This document shows, one piece after another, positions 16,376 to 23,785 of a stretch of DNA of 23,785 nucleotides. The DNA is from CAVYYW01 sp963772845 (GTDB taxonomy: Bacteria; Bacillota; Bacilli; Bacillales; Sporolactobacillaceae). The notes under the pieces were generated by a model that did no database searches, had not been told where the DNA came from, and saw only the letters and a program-made list of their open reading frames with translations. Location of the stretch: assembly GCA_963772845.1 (NCBI GenBank), contig CAVYYW010000002.1:1-23785 (forward strand), read 5' to 3'. The translations under genes were made by a program, and so were the position numbers. Numbering within the stretch: the first letter of the stretch is position 1; every line of letters starts with the position of its first letter.

Positions 16376-17168
16376 TTAATGTTGCGCTCGATCAACGATT
16401 CTTCCAAATCCTTTAAGCGTCATATCCGGAGAAACACGAATCCGGTGAAGGGTAAACATTCCCTGATTTTCAGATGCCGTTCCCGGCTTGATCGTCACTG
16501 CCATTTTATAGCCTGTCTGCTGCGCCAGCCTAACCGTTTCACTGTTGTAACGTCCATACGGATAACAGAGAATCGTCATTTTTTTATGAAACAGCTTCTC
16601 AAAAAAATCTTTTGACTGAGCCATTTCCTCTTTTTGTTCTAAAGGGGGCAGCTTGGTTAAGTCCGGGTGAGTCATGGTATGGCTCTCAACCGCAATCCCA
16701 TGCTGAGCCATCTCTAACAACTGATGCTTTGTCATATAATTATTCGTCCCTATAGCGTTCACGATCATAAATATCGTTGCTTTCATACCATATTCCCTCA
16801 ATACAGGGTATGCCGCCGTATAGTTATCTTCATAACCATCATCCAAGGTAATCAGCACAGATTTTGCCCGCGGCTTCTTGTTCTGTGTTAGCACGGCAAA
16901 GGCCTCTGCTGGCGAAAGTGTATAGTAGCCATTGTCGCTTAAGCCATTTCATTTGTTCCCGGAATTGCTCCTTTGGCACATGAAGACTATCCGTCCCACG
17001 TGAAATACTGTGGTACATAAGGATCGGAAGGTGCGCTGGTTTCTTAACATCCACCCACCCTGACGTATCCACCTTGGGGACGCTGTCACTTGCGCTTGCT
17101 CTATTATGAACACTTGTGGTGAGAAAAACGGTCATGAACAGCAGTAACATCCATTTATTCACCTTCAT
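16376..17168 (-). pseudogene. Secreted polysaccharide deacetylase (NodB domain), +1 frameshift
   Basis: The N-terminal part (from ATG 17168) has a signal peptide (about residues 1-27: KVNKWMLLLFMTVFLTTS..., cut near ASA-SD) and the family motif LPILMYHSIS. The reading frame breaks near 16926-16938. The expected LKDNGYYTLSPAEAF appears only one base on, after which the second frame runs to the stop at 16376. That part carries the NodB metal and catalytic motifs LITLDDGYEDN (paired Asp) and SHTMTH (HxxxH). The intact enzyme would be about 263 residues, would act outside the membrane and would deacetylate peptidoglycan or another GlcNAc polymer. Removing one base restores the whole protein, so this is either a recent mutation or a sequence error. 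Transcribed alone, with a terminator directly after. Confidence 0.82.
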
Positions 17169-17304
17169 TATTTCCCTCCTTTTGGCTCCACCGTTATATT
17201 GCCCTAAATCGTTTAATTATTTTTGTGAAATAGTCTGAATTCATGTGCCATTATTTTACTTCGTGATAAAATAGATTTATCAAACAATAAAGGGGACCGG
17301 GAAT

Positions 17305-18543
17305 ATGAAAAATGAAATTATCGATCGTTTTACAACCTATGTAAAAATGGATACGCAGTCTGACGAAAATGCTGCAACAACACCGTCCACGCCAGGTCAG
17401 CTTGAGCTCGCAGAAAAGCTTGTTGAGGAGCTGAAATGGATCGGCATGGAAGACGTCACCATGGATGATAATGGTTATGTCATGGCTACCCTCCCTTCCA
17501 ACACAGAGAAGCTTGTCCCAACGATTGGCTTTCTTGCGCATGTTGATACCGCGACCGATTTCACCGGTGCTGGCGTTAACCCGCAAATCGTCTTGAACTA
17601 TGACGGGGAAGATATCGTTTTAAACAAAGACCTACATAGAGTGCTCTCACCAAAAGATTTTCCTGAGCTCGCCAATTATACTGGCCATACGCTTGTGACG
17701 ACGGATGGCACGACACTGCTCGGTGCCGACAACAAAGCCGGAATCGCAGAAATTATGACGGCAATGGCTCACTTAATTAATCATCCAGAAATTAAGCATG
17801 GCAGAATCAGAGTCGCCTTCACGCCAGATGAAGAAATAGGAAAAGGCCCACACAAGTTTGATGTTGATGCCTTTGATGCCTCATTCGCCTACACGATTGA
17901 CGGCGGACCGCTTGGCCAGCTTGAGTATGAAAGCTTCAATGCGGCAGACGCAAAAATTACGTTCAAAGGCGAAAACGTCCACCCAGGTACCGCCAAAGGA
18001 AAAATGATTAATGCCACAAAGCTTGCTCTTGCTTTTAATGAGAAACTTCCGAAAGATGAGGCACCGGAATCAACCGAAGACTACGAAGGCTTCTATCATC
18101 TTGTTGACCTGAGCGGCGATGTGGAAAAAGCCACGCTGCACTACATTATCCGTGACTTCGATAAAAAAGCGTTTCAGGAACGCAAGGCAGCTGTCTTAAA
18201 GATTGCCGATGAACTGAAAGAAACCTACGGTCAAAAGCGTGTTCACGTTGAAATGAATGATCAGTACTACAACATGCGTGAAAAAATTGAGCCCGTTAAA
18301 GAAATCGTTGATGTTGCACAAGCAGCCATGGAATCCCTTGGCATTAAGCCGATTATAGAACCCATCCGCGGTGGCACCGATGGCTCCCAGCTTTCCTACA
18401 TGGGACTGCCGACACCGAACATTTTCACCGGCGGCGAAAACTTTCACGGACCCTACGAATTCATTTCTGTTGATAACATGTGCAAAACCGTCGAAGTCAT
18501 CGTTGAAATTGCAAAAAGCTTCGAGCAACGCGCTGAACGATAA
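17305..18543 (+). CDS. pepT: Peptidase T (tripeptide aminopeptidase)
   Basis: A 412-residue M20-family zinc aminopeptidase that releases N-terminal residues from tripeptides in the cytoplasm. The dinuclear zinc site is complete: H79 (FLAHVDT), D142 (LLGADNKAG), E176/E177 (TPDEEIG; general base and ligand), D199 (TIDGG) and H381 (GGENFHGPYEF). The dimerisation lid (about 209-320) sits between the catalytic halves, including ENVHPGTAKGKM, which helps bind substrate. Length matches B. subtilis and E. coli PepT. The start ATG has AGGGGACC about 9 bases upstream. It is a single gene with a strong terminator. Confidence 0.96.
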   Translation: MKNEIIDRFTTYVKMDTQSDENAATTPSTPGQLELAEKLVEELKWIGMEDVTMDDNGYVMATLPSNTEKLVPTIGFLAHVDTATDFTGAGVNPQIVLNYDGEDIVLNKDLHRVLSPKDFPELANYTGHTLVTTDGTTLLGADNKAGIAEIMTAMAHLINHPEIKHGRIRVAFTPDEEIGKGPHKFDVDAFDASFAYTIDGGPLGQLEYESFNAADAKITFKGENVHPGTAKGKMINATKLALAFNEKLPKDEAPESTEDYEGFYHLVDLSGDVEKATLHYIIRDFDKKAFQERKAAVLKIADELKETYGQKRVHVEMNDQYYNMREKIEPVKEIVDVAQAAMESLGIKPIIEPIRGGTDGSQLSYMGLPTPNIFTGGENFHGPYEFISVDNMCKTVEVIVEIAKSFEQRAER

Positions 18544-18551
18544 ATCATAGT

Positions 18552-18580
18552 AAGAAGCGGCATATGCCGCTTCTTTTTTT
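18552..18580 (+). terminator. Rho-independent terminator of pepT
   Basis: A perfect palindrome (half-site GAAGCGGCAT, 18554-18573) is followed by a seven-base T-run, 10 bases after the pepT stop. Confidence 0.92.
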
Positions 18581-18584
18581 ATAA

Positions 18585-19243
18585 AAGGCTCTGTTAAAGA
18601 ACATGAATGTATGACATCAAAAAGGGGTTAATCCCAAATAAAGAACCATATGATACAGATATGAACAGTGCTCTTTATTCAACTAACGGAGCAGGATACT
18701 TCAATAAGAAAAAGAGGGATAAGATGGAACACCCACTTGAAAAATCTATAAAAAAAATTATCATGGAAGCATTTGAAGGTCCACCAGTACCAATAAAAGA
18801 AAGCTGGTTTACAAATACCGAACCAAACTCAGGTATTTTTGGTTCTTTAGAAGGTATATCTGCTGACGAAGCTTCGGTATCCATTTATGGGGCGACCTTG
18901 GCAGCACATACCGATCACGTTAGGTATCATATGTGGGGAACGAACGAGTTATTAGAAGTTGGCACGTTTCCAAAAATGGATTGGGGAGAAAGCTGGAAGA
19001 TCACGTTAGTAGATGAATCACATTGGAATCATATACAACAAGAATTAAGACATGAATATAAAAGGCTTTTGAATTCAATTGAGTCAATTGAGTGGAATGA
19101 TCTTCTTGCGAATGAGATTACTGGTTCACTAGCTCACTCCGCATACCATCTAGGAGCTATTCGCCAAATGTTAAAAATGATTAAAGCCAATTAAAGTCAC
19201 GGGGGTTTATATAACAATCAACATTAAGCTTTAACAGAGCCTT
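18585..19243. mobile_element. DinB-gene cassette bounded by perfect 15-bp inverted repeats
   Basis: AAGGCTCTGTTAAAG at 18585-18599 and its exact reverse complement at 19229-19243 enclose 659 bp holding one DinB-family gene and no transposase. GGCTCTGTTAAA at both ends, pointing inward, looks like insertion-sequence termini. No clear target-site duplication is visible in the AT-rich flanks. The enclosed DNA looks more AT-rich than pepT. It may be a passenger-carrying, non-autonomous element moved in trans, or what is left of one. Confidence 0.5.
18724..19194 (+). CDS. DinB/YfiT-like family protein
   Basis: A 156-residue four-helix-bundle protein of the DinB superfamily. Three spaced histidines fit the metal-binding triad: one in the first helix region (GATLAAHTDHVRYH, about residues 53-66) and a C-terminal H (SLAHSAYHLGAIRQML, about 135-150). 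Family members bind Ni/Zn or act as thiol (bacillithiol, mycothiol) transferases; many have no known role. The start is placed at ATG 18724 because GAGGG lies 5 bases upstream. The 39 codons in front of it belong to a longer open frame with no support. The gene is alone between 15-bp inverted repeats. It is not the DNA polymerase IV that shares the name. Confidence 0.72.
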   Translation: MEHPLEKSIKKIIMEAFEGPPVPIKESWFTNTEPNSGIFGSLEGISADEASVSIYGATLAAHTDHVRYHMWGTNELLEVGTFPKMDWGESWKITLVDESHWNHIQQELRHEYKRLLNSIESIEWNDLLANEITGSLAHSAYHLGAIRQMLKMIKAN

Positions 19244-19299
19244 AGAAAAAAATTAAAATACAAGAAGAGAACCCCCCATATTTAGAAGAATTTTTGAAA

Positions 19300-19317
19300 A
19301 GCAAAAGCATTTTTGCT
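19300..19317 (-). terminator. Weak terminator of the deoR-ydcF operon
   Basis: A 7-bp stem AGCAAAA/TTTTGCT lies 6 bases past the minus-strand stop codon at 19323 and is followed by a T-rich but broken run (TTTCAAAAATTC). Confidence 0.4.
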
Positions 19318-19322
19318 AGTGC

Positions 19323-19968
19323 TTACTCATTGATCGCTAAGAGATCTCCTTTTTCACCATAATGAATAATTCGCAGATATTCTCCCCACACTCGTTTTTT
19401 CCCAATTTCAGAAGTCATCCAATTGTACCGATTTACTTCAGTGTCTTTATAGACGGTATTGAATGTATAGGGCACATACTCAATGTTATTAGGAATGTGT
19501 TTTTTTAATGTTCTAATTTGCCGCCCAGCTGCGTGACTTTTACACACCACCATTAATGAGCTTATCTTTGAAAAATCAAATTTTTCTTTTGCGAAGAGCA
19601 CATTTTCAAGTGAATTGGTCGATTTTTCTTCAAACACAATAGTTTCTGATCGAATACCTGCTTTCAACAAATGGGATATAATTACTTGCGCCTCTGTGAC
19701 TTCTTTATTAAGGTTGCCTGGCCAATCAGGATTGAGAAACACCGGTAAGACTTCTACCGCCTGTAACAATGATTTTTTCCGCAAAATCATTCTTGTATGC
19801 TTCTATTACTTTTTCCCAATGTCCTTGATATGTCCCGCTAAAAATGAACAATGCATCACACTTTTTCGGTTGAAGCATTTTCCCAAACGTAATATCCGTT
19901 AACCATTCGATTTCCCTATTTCTTAATTCTGGACAAGCAGATTCTTTGGGAATTATCGGTTTCAACAT
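19323..19968 (-). pseudogene. YdcF/ElyC-like DUF218 protein, +1 frameshift
   Basis: The N-terminal frame (ATG 19968) reads CDALFIFSGT and EKIIVTGG, the first strands of a DUF218 domain, then stops at 19726 after a wrong-frame tail. The rest of the domain continues one base away: LPVFLNPDWPG, EAQVIISHLLKAGI, EEKSTNSLENVLFAK, MVVCKSHAAGRQIRTL, matching the family's ExxSxNTxEN-like and S-x-x-H-x-x-R-like motifs. The break lies near 19745-19755. The repaired protein is about 214 residues. DUF218 proteins are poorly characterised; some act in envelope or vitamin metabolism, and the reaction here is unknown. It starts 5 bases after deoR and is probably co-transcribed. No transmembrane segment is seen. 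Confidence 0.75.
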
Positions 19969-19973
19969 ATCAT

Positions 19974-20741
19974 CTATTCTTTCTTCGCCACGATCACGTC
20001 TACACCCTCGGCCCTTATTTTTTCAATTTTGTCAGCTGTTGTTTCTTCATCGGTAATCACGACACCCAGCTGATTAACCGGGTACATACCAGAGAATAGC
20101 TTCACACCAAACTTCGAATGATCAATCAAAGTGACCAGTTTTTCTGAGTTATCAAAGATTGTTTTATGGAAAATCGCCACTTCAGGTGTTGCCGTACTTA
20201 GTCCTTTTTCAGAAAGGCCTCCGCCCGTGGCAAAGCACAAGTCAATCGTGAAATGGTCTGCAAATTGCTGTGCGAGTGCATCCGTGATATTTCCTGAACG
20301 CTTCACTTTCCCGCCGATCAGATACGTGTGGATATTTTCCGACTCCCGCAGAACGTACGCAACCTCTACTGAATTCGTTACGACTGTAAAAGGGATATCA
20401 CTTGGCAGATATTTCAGCATTACATAATGGATCGCTGCACCCCCAATAAAAACCGTTTCATTTTCTTTAATATACGCCGCAGCTAACTTAGCAATCGCAT
20501 TCTGTTCTTCGCTTCCTTCCCCATAGCGCTTGGAAGGCGGCTGCGCATACGTCCGAACTTTTGGATTTGGAATCGCACCGCCATGTGTTCTTTTCAGCAG
20601 ACCTTCTTCTTCCATCATCGATAAATCGCGCCTTATAGAATCGATCGACATATTGAATGCATCAGCCAGATCCTTTGCCAGGGCCCTGCCTTCTTTTTCA
20701 ACCATTTTTAAAATCTTTTGCCGTCTTTCTTCTGAAAACAT
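19974..20741 (-). CDS. DeoR-family transcriptional regulator
   Basis: A 255-residue sugar-metabolism-type repressor. The N-terminal winged helix (about 1-57) is typical: RRQKILKMVEKEG ... IRRDLSMMEEEGLLKRTHGGAI. The DeoRC sensor domain (about 75-235) has the FIGGAAIHYVM and TVVTNSVEVAYVL strands, the IGGKVKR turn and ATGGGLS, resembling the phosphosugar-binding fold of this family. The inducer is unknown. GGGAGG lies upstream of the ATG at 20741. A promoter with three phased direct repeats suggests autoregulation. The only gene downstream is the broken ydcF-like gene. No sugar kinase or transporter is beside it, which is unusual for this family and leaves the regulon open. Confidence 0.88.
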   Translation of the reverse strand: MFSEERRQKILKMVEKEGRALAKDLADAFNMSIDSIRRDLSMMEEEGLLKRTHGGAIPNPKVRTYAQPPSKRYGEGSEEQNAIAKLAAAYIKENETVFIGGAAIHYVMLKYLPSDIPFTVVTNSVEVAYVLRESENIHTYLIGGKVKRSGNITDALAQQFADHFTIDLCFATGGGLSEKGLSTATPEVAIFHKTIFDNSEKLVTLIDHSKFGVKLFSGMYPVNQLGVVITDEETTADKIEKIRAEGVDVIVAKKE

Positions 20742-20796
20742 ACAAGAACCTCCCTGTTTTTCGCGTTTGTTAATGTTTCAAATCGAATATGTTCCT

Positions 20797-20873
20797 ATTA
20801 TTGCCTGTTTATTCTTTTTTGTCAACCTTATTTTCCTGTTTATGCATTTTTATTAGATTTTGTTCCTGTTTAT
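20797..20873 (-). promoter_or_regulatory. deoR promoter with three phased operator-like repeats
   Basis: On the minus strand, TTGACA (20825-20820) and AATAAT (20802-20797) are 17 bp apart, a good sigma-A promoter. ATAAACAGG occurs three times in the same orientation (plus-strand positions 20804-20812, 20835-20843, 20865-20873), 31 and 30 bp apart, close to three helical turns. One copy lies between the -35 and -10 boxes. This arrangement fits cooperative repression by the DeoR product. Confidence 0.68.
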
Positions 20874-20942
20874 CTTTTTGAAAAGGACAAAACCGCATGG
20901 GTATCGAAACTAATGACAGTCATACTAAGAAAGGTTGCTGCT

Positions 20943-21131
20943 ATGGGGACGTCTATTTTTTCCACAATCGTTTTTCTAATTATTTTTCTTGTCATTTGTT
21001 TGCCCTTGTATTTCTTCGTCAATCTCCTGACAAAGTCGCTTGCCAAAAAGCACTCCGACCCGCTCCAGGAGCAAAATGCAGAAATCATTGAATTGCTTAA
21101 AGAAATCAACCAGAAGCTTGATAATAAATAA
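20943..21131 (+). CDS. Small single-pass membrane protein
   Basis: A 62-residue protein with one strong transmembrane helix (about residues 4-26, SIFSTIVFLIIFLVICLPLYFF) and a charged cytoplasmic tail that looks like a short coiled coil (EQNAEIIELLKEINQKLDNK). The start is set at ATG 20943, with AAAGG about 9 bases upstream; an in-frame ATG at 20913 is less well placed. The layout is common among small bacilli membrane proteins such as DUF4083-type, but I cannot assign a family with certainty. It diverges from deoR, with 201 bp between the two start codons. Confidence 0.6.
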   Translation: MGTSIFSTIVFLIIFLVICLPLYFFVNLLTKSLAKKHSDPLQEQNAEIIELLKEINQKLDNK

Positions 21132-21253
21132 AAAACACTTGCGAAGTAATCGCTCAAAATGTTGATAAGTCCATCACCCAATCCAATTATTTCAATTCAC
21201 CCCTCGACCTTTGCTATGATGAAACTAAGCTAAAAAGAGGAGTTGATTGCTAA

Positions 21254-22186
21254 ATGGTTGAACAAACTCAAATAGGCAAAACAAATTTGCATGTAAATCG
21301 AATCGGACTCGGCACGAATGCCGTTGGCGGTCATAATATTTACCCGAATCTTGATGAAGAAATCGGGAAAGACATTGTTCGCACTGCTTTAGATAACGGC
21401 ATTAACTTTTTTGATACGGCCTATATTTACGGACCTGAGCGTTCTGAAGAACTGCTTGGCGAAGTGCTGAAGGAAACCGGAAAGCGAGAAGATGTTTTTA
21501 TCGCTACAAAAGGTGCTCATAAATTCGTGGACGGCGACGTCGTGCTCGATAATACGCCTGCCTTTTTAAAGCAATCCGTTGAAGACAGCCTGAAACGGCT
21601 CCAAACAGACTATATCGATTTATTTTATATCCATTTCCCGGATGAAACCACACCAAAAGATGATGCCGTCAGAGCGTTAAAAGAGCTGAAGGACGAAGGG
21701 AAAATTAAAGCCATTGGTGTCTCGAACTTTTCGATTGACCAATTAAAAGAAGCCAATAAAGACGGCGATGTCGATGTGCTTCAATCAGAATACAACTTAT
21801 TTAAACGTGAAGCGGAGAAGGAATTGCTTCCTTACACCGCTGAAAATAATATTTCATTCATCCCTTACTTCCCGCTCGCTGCAGGATTGTTAGGTGGAAA
21901 ATATGATAAAAACACAACGTTTAATGATGGCCGGGCAAAGAACCCGCTTTTCCAGGGCGAAGAATTTGTCCGCAATCTTGAAAAAGTCGATCAGGTGCGC
22001 GAAATCGCAGAGGCAAAAGGTGCAGAAGTCGCACATGTTGTGCTTGCCTGGTACCTGGCACAGCCTTCAATCGACGTCCTCATTCCCGGCGCCAAAAAAC
22101 CGGAGCAGGTAGAAAATAACCTGAAAACGCTGGACGTTGAATTATCGAAGGATGAAATTGAAAAAATCAGTGCCATCTTTAAATAA
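21254..22186 (+). CDS. iolS: Aldo/keto reductase, IolS-like (AKR11)
   Basis: A 310-residue NADPH-dependent aldo/keto reductase, closely similar along its length to B. subtilis IolS (for example IGLGTNAVGGHN and DLFYIHFPDE). The catalytic tetrad is D54 and Y59 (FFDTAYIYG), K86 (ATKGAH) and H127 (YIHFPDE). The cofactor-binding C-terminal motif DVLIPGAKKPEQVENN is present. It reduces carbonyl groups of aldehydes or sugars; the natural substrate of IolS is not well defined. In B. subtilis the gene lies by the inositol operon, but here no inositol genes are near. GAGGAG is 11 bases upstream of the ATG, and a TATGAT -10-like box is at 21215-21220. It ends at a strong terminator. Confidence 0.88.
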   Translation: MVEQTQIGKTNLHVNRIGLGTNAVGGHNIYPNLDEEIGKDIVRTALDNGINFFDTAYIYGPERSEELLGEVLKETGKREDVFIATKGAHKFVDGDVVLDNTPAFLKQSVEDSLKRLQTDYIDLFYIHFPDETTPKDDAVRALKELKDEGKIKAIGVSNFSIDQLKEANKDGDVDVLQSEYNLFKREAEKELLPYTAENNISFIPYFPLAAGLLGGKYDKNTTFNDGRAKNPLFQGEEFVRNLEKVDQVREIAEAKGAEVAHVVLAWYLAQPSIDVLIPGAKKPEQVENNLKTLDVELSKDEIEKISAIFK

Positions 22187-22196
22187 CACAGAAATA

Positions 22197-22230
22197 AACC
22201 CTCAGGAAACAAATTCCTGAGGGTTTTTTT
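22197..22230 (+). terminator. Terminator between iolS and ctaG
   Basis: A 12-bp stem AACCCTCAGGAA/TTCCTGAGGGTT with a 5-base loop is followed by a T-run. On the opposite strand the hairpin lies directly after the ctaG stop codon and is flanked by TTTATTT, so it may work both ways. Confidence 0.9.
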
Positions 22231-23000
22231 TACGCTTCAGCTGCCCGCGGCCTCTCCGCTTTAAACCACTGAAAACAGAAGATGATTATAAGGACAAGAT
22301 CAATGGCATCACCGCCGTAATACATAAGCATACCCCCGGTTTCAGCCTGTGCTGCAGAAACACCGTCTGGCGGATATGCGTATATATATTTGGTCAGAAT
22401 ATCATGGCCCGCTAAAGCCATCACAAGAACAATGGCGCGGTAAGAAAAGCTGACACGGTGAGGGGACGGGTCGATATAAATTATAGAAATAGTAAAAAGA
22501 TAGCTTGCCAAGAATATATGAAGATGCACCAGGATGTTAAGGACAAGGCTATGATGCATGGCTGCATACAAACCGGTTGTATAGAGCAGCCACAGCCCTC
22601 CAATATTTAAGAAGGCTGCGGTAACCGGATGGCTGATGACGTGCACTGGCCTACTTCTAAGCACCCGTGTCACCTGTCTTGCATGGTTTGGGTGAAGTGT
22701 TCGCAGCAGGAGTGTCATCGGGGCTGAGAGTGCAATGAGTAAGGGAGCCAGCATCCCAAGCAGCAAATGCCCCACCATGTGTGCATTAAAATCCATATGA
22801 GCGCGATTCGCTAGGGGACCAATCAGAGCAACAGCCGCACACAAGACGCCTCCTGTCCAGAGTGCAATACGTGAGAGCGGCCAACGTCTGAATCGGCGCG
22901 CGGACCTGACTGCACCAACTAGGTATAAAAAAATAGCTAGTAAAAATAATATGCCGAGGAGCCCTTGAAAAAGCAGCCCGCCTTCATTAGTCATGTTCAT
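22230..23000 (-). CDS. ctaG: Cytochrome c oxidase assembly factor CtaG (caa3_CtaG family)
   Basis: A 256-residue polytopic membrane protein of PF09678 type with about seven hydrophobic helices. Conserved histidines and motifs are visible: AHMDFNAHMVGHLLLGMLAPLL (about 67-88), HHSLVLNILVHLHIFLASYLF (about 149-169) and GHDILTKYIY (about 203-212). The family is needed for assembly or copper loading of caa3-type cytochrome c oxidase in Bacillus; it is unrelated to the Cox11-type CtaG. The ATG at 23000 lies inside the end of the DUF2243 frame (14-bp overlap with its last stop, 22987), so the two were built as a coupled pair. The oxidase genes themselves are not in the window. Confidence 0.87.
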   Translation of the reverse strand: MNMTNEGGLLFQGLLGILFLLAIFLYLVGAVRSARRFRRWPLSRIALWTGGVLCAAVALIGPLANRAHMDFNAHMVGHLLLGMLAPLLIALSAPMTLLLRTLHPNHARQVTRVLRSRPVHVISHPVTAAFLNIGGLWLLYTTGLYAAMHHSLVLNILVHLHIFLASYLFTISIIYIDPSPHRVSFSYRAIVLVMALAGHDILTKYIYAYPPDGVSAAQAETGGMLMYYGGDAIDLVLIIIFCFQWFKAERPRAAEA

Positions 23001-23493
23001 TTTGAACGGCCGCCTGTTTGCTGGTTTTTGTGCGCACTATGAGAACGATACCAATGACGAGCAGCACGGCTCCGCTAATATTCCAAACACCGGATCATTA
23101 AGGAAGAAGATTGACGTGATAACGAATTTGATGAAGACGCATCACCTTATGCTGAATGATCCCATCGTACACCTGGAAAAATCCTATTCCGCACAGGCCA
23201 CCGCCCAGCCATCTTGTAAACCAAAAGGCCTTCCGCCGGTGCAGATCCGCCAGTATAAAAAACGCTCCGATCGTGGCCACCCAGCTGAAAGCATGAAATA
23301 AACCGTCGGAAACGAGCCCTATCTCAAGCGTGGATTTATCATAGAAATGATGCCAGTGAAGCAGCTGGTGAAAAACCGTTTCATCAATAAAAGCAGCCAT
23401 TCCTACTCCAAAAAGAATTCCCGCCCACAGGTTTCGAGCCGAATACTTCACACGCGCTGCATAACCGTTTTTATTCTCATGGCCAGATGACAT
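22987..23493 (-). pseudogene. DUF2243 membrane protein, C-terminus interrupted by stop codons
   Basis: From ATG 23493 (AAGGAGG 9 bases upstream), 131 codons read clearly as DUF2243: AGILFGVGMAAFIDETVFHQ, HWHHFYD, SDGLFHAF and FQVYDGIIQHKVMRLHQIRY, with three membrane helices. At 23098-23100 a TAA, then TGA, ends the frame. The expected fourth helix (GAVLLVIGIVLIV) follows in the same frame and runs to TAA at 22987. The bases between fit LLP-NDPV if one base is skipped, so about three extra bases split over the stretch 23070-23100 would explain the break. DUF2243 genes often sit beside ctaG; their role is unknown. The 131-residue form may still insert in the membrane. Decay, sequence error and a naturally shorter protein are all possible. 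Confidence 0.68.
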
Positions 23494-23740
23494 ATAACCA
23501 TCCTCCTTCTTCCAATGATAATCTCGTTTACTTCTAAATCTCTATTATTCATCTATAACCCCTTCATGAACTTGCCAAACCAGCGTGCTTACTAGCGGAA
23601 TAAAATCTTGAAGTTCTGCATTTTCCTCTTCTGAGTGATTTGTTCCTAAGGAAAAGTGGCCTTTCGCCAAGCCTTAGCTGTATTTATCCTTTATTTCTAT
23701 TTTCTCGCTTTAGCAGCATTAACTCTTCTTAAAGTGCATG

Positions 23741-23770
23741 CAAAAAGACCAGGGGGAGTATTTTCCCTGG
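23741..23770 (-). terminator. Terminator of a gene right of the window
   Basis: On the minus strand a CCAGGG/CCCTGG stem (23765-23770 and 23749-23754) is followed by TCTTTTTG. It points to a minus-strand gene that starts beyond the right edge. The space between it and DUF2243 (23494-23740) has no convincing gene. Confidence 0.55.
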
Positions 23771-23785
23771 CCTTCCTAACAATTC

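Noticed and set aside
18607..18723. Longer N-terminus for the DinB-family gene
   Set aside because: The 39 extra codons lack a ribosome binding site and do not look like the family; ATG 18724 has GAGGG at good spacing.
23545..23673. Minus-strand 41-codon frame ending in VWQVHEGVIDE
   Set aside because: It looks somewhat protein-like but has only a TTG start, no usable ribosome binding site and no recognised family; possibly a gene fragment, but not supportable.

Overview
The window comes from an aerobic, endospore-forming member of the Bacillales. The evidence is a spore-cortex-lytic-type LysM/GH18 enzyme, an IolS-type aldo/keto reductase, peptidase T, a CtaG-type caa3 oxidase assembly protein, strong AGGAGG-like ribosome binding sites, and a GC-rich dispersed intergenic element of a kind I recall from Bacillaceae genomes. 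I cannot name the species from sequence alone.

Layout. (1) 219-8347: a type II Wadjet operon, jetABCD, the SMC-like anti-plasmid system. jetA, jetB and jetC are intact and tightly packed. jetD, the Toprim nuclease subunit, is broken by two single-base frameshifts. The operon lies between two direct copies of a 21-bp-period repeat (5-88 and 8744-8839). (2) 8929-10338: a minus-strand spore germination glucosaminidase. (3) 10463-12534: a TetR repressor and an MFS exporter with near-identical operator cores, separated by a dispersed repeat. (4) 12598-13358: a small excisionase-type HTH gene, a MerR-like promoter with a degraded MerR remnant, and a small membrane ORF. (5) 13561-15210: an AidB/ACAD11-like acyl-CoA dehydrogenase, followed by an eight-unit, 52-bp hairpin minisatellite. 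(6) 15970-17168: a MazG-like pyrophosphohydrolase and a frameshifted polysaccharide deacetylase, both minus strand. (7) 17305-18580: pepT. (8) 18585-19243: a DinB-family gene bounded by perfect 15-bp inverted repeats. (9) 19323-20873: a DeoR regulator with three phased promoter repeats and a downstream frameshifted YdcF-like gene. (10) 20943-22230: a small membrane protein and an IolS-like reductase. (11) 22230-23493: ctaG and an overlapping DUF2243 gene whose last part is interrupted by stop codons.

The most interesting points are: the Wadjet operon flanked by direct repeats with a broken nuclease gene; the DinB cassette with transposon-like ends; the 52-bp hairpin array; and a set of reading-frame breaks, four of which are clearly +1. 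Those breaks may be real gene decay or sequence error, and I cannot tell which from this sequence. I found no rRNA, tRNA, CRISPR array or recognisable transposase gene.
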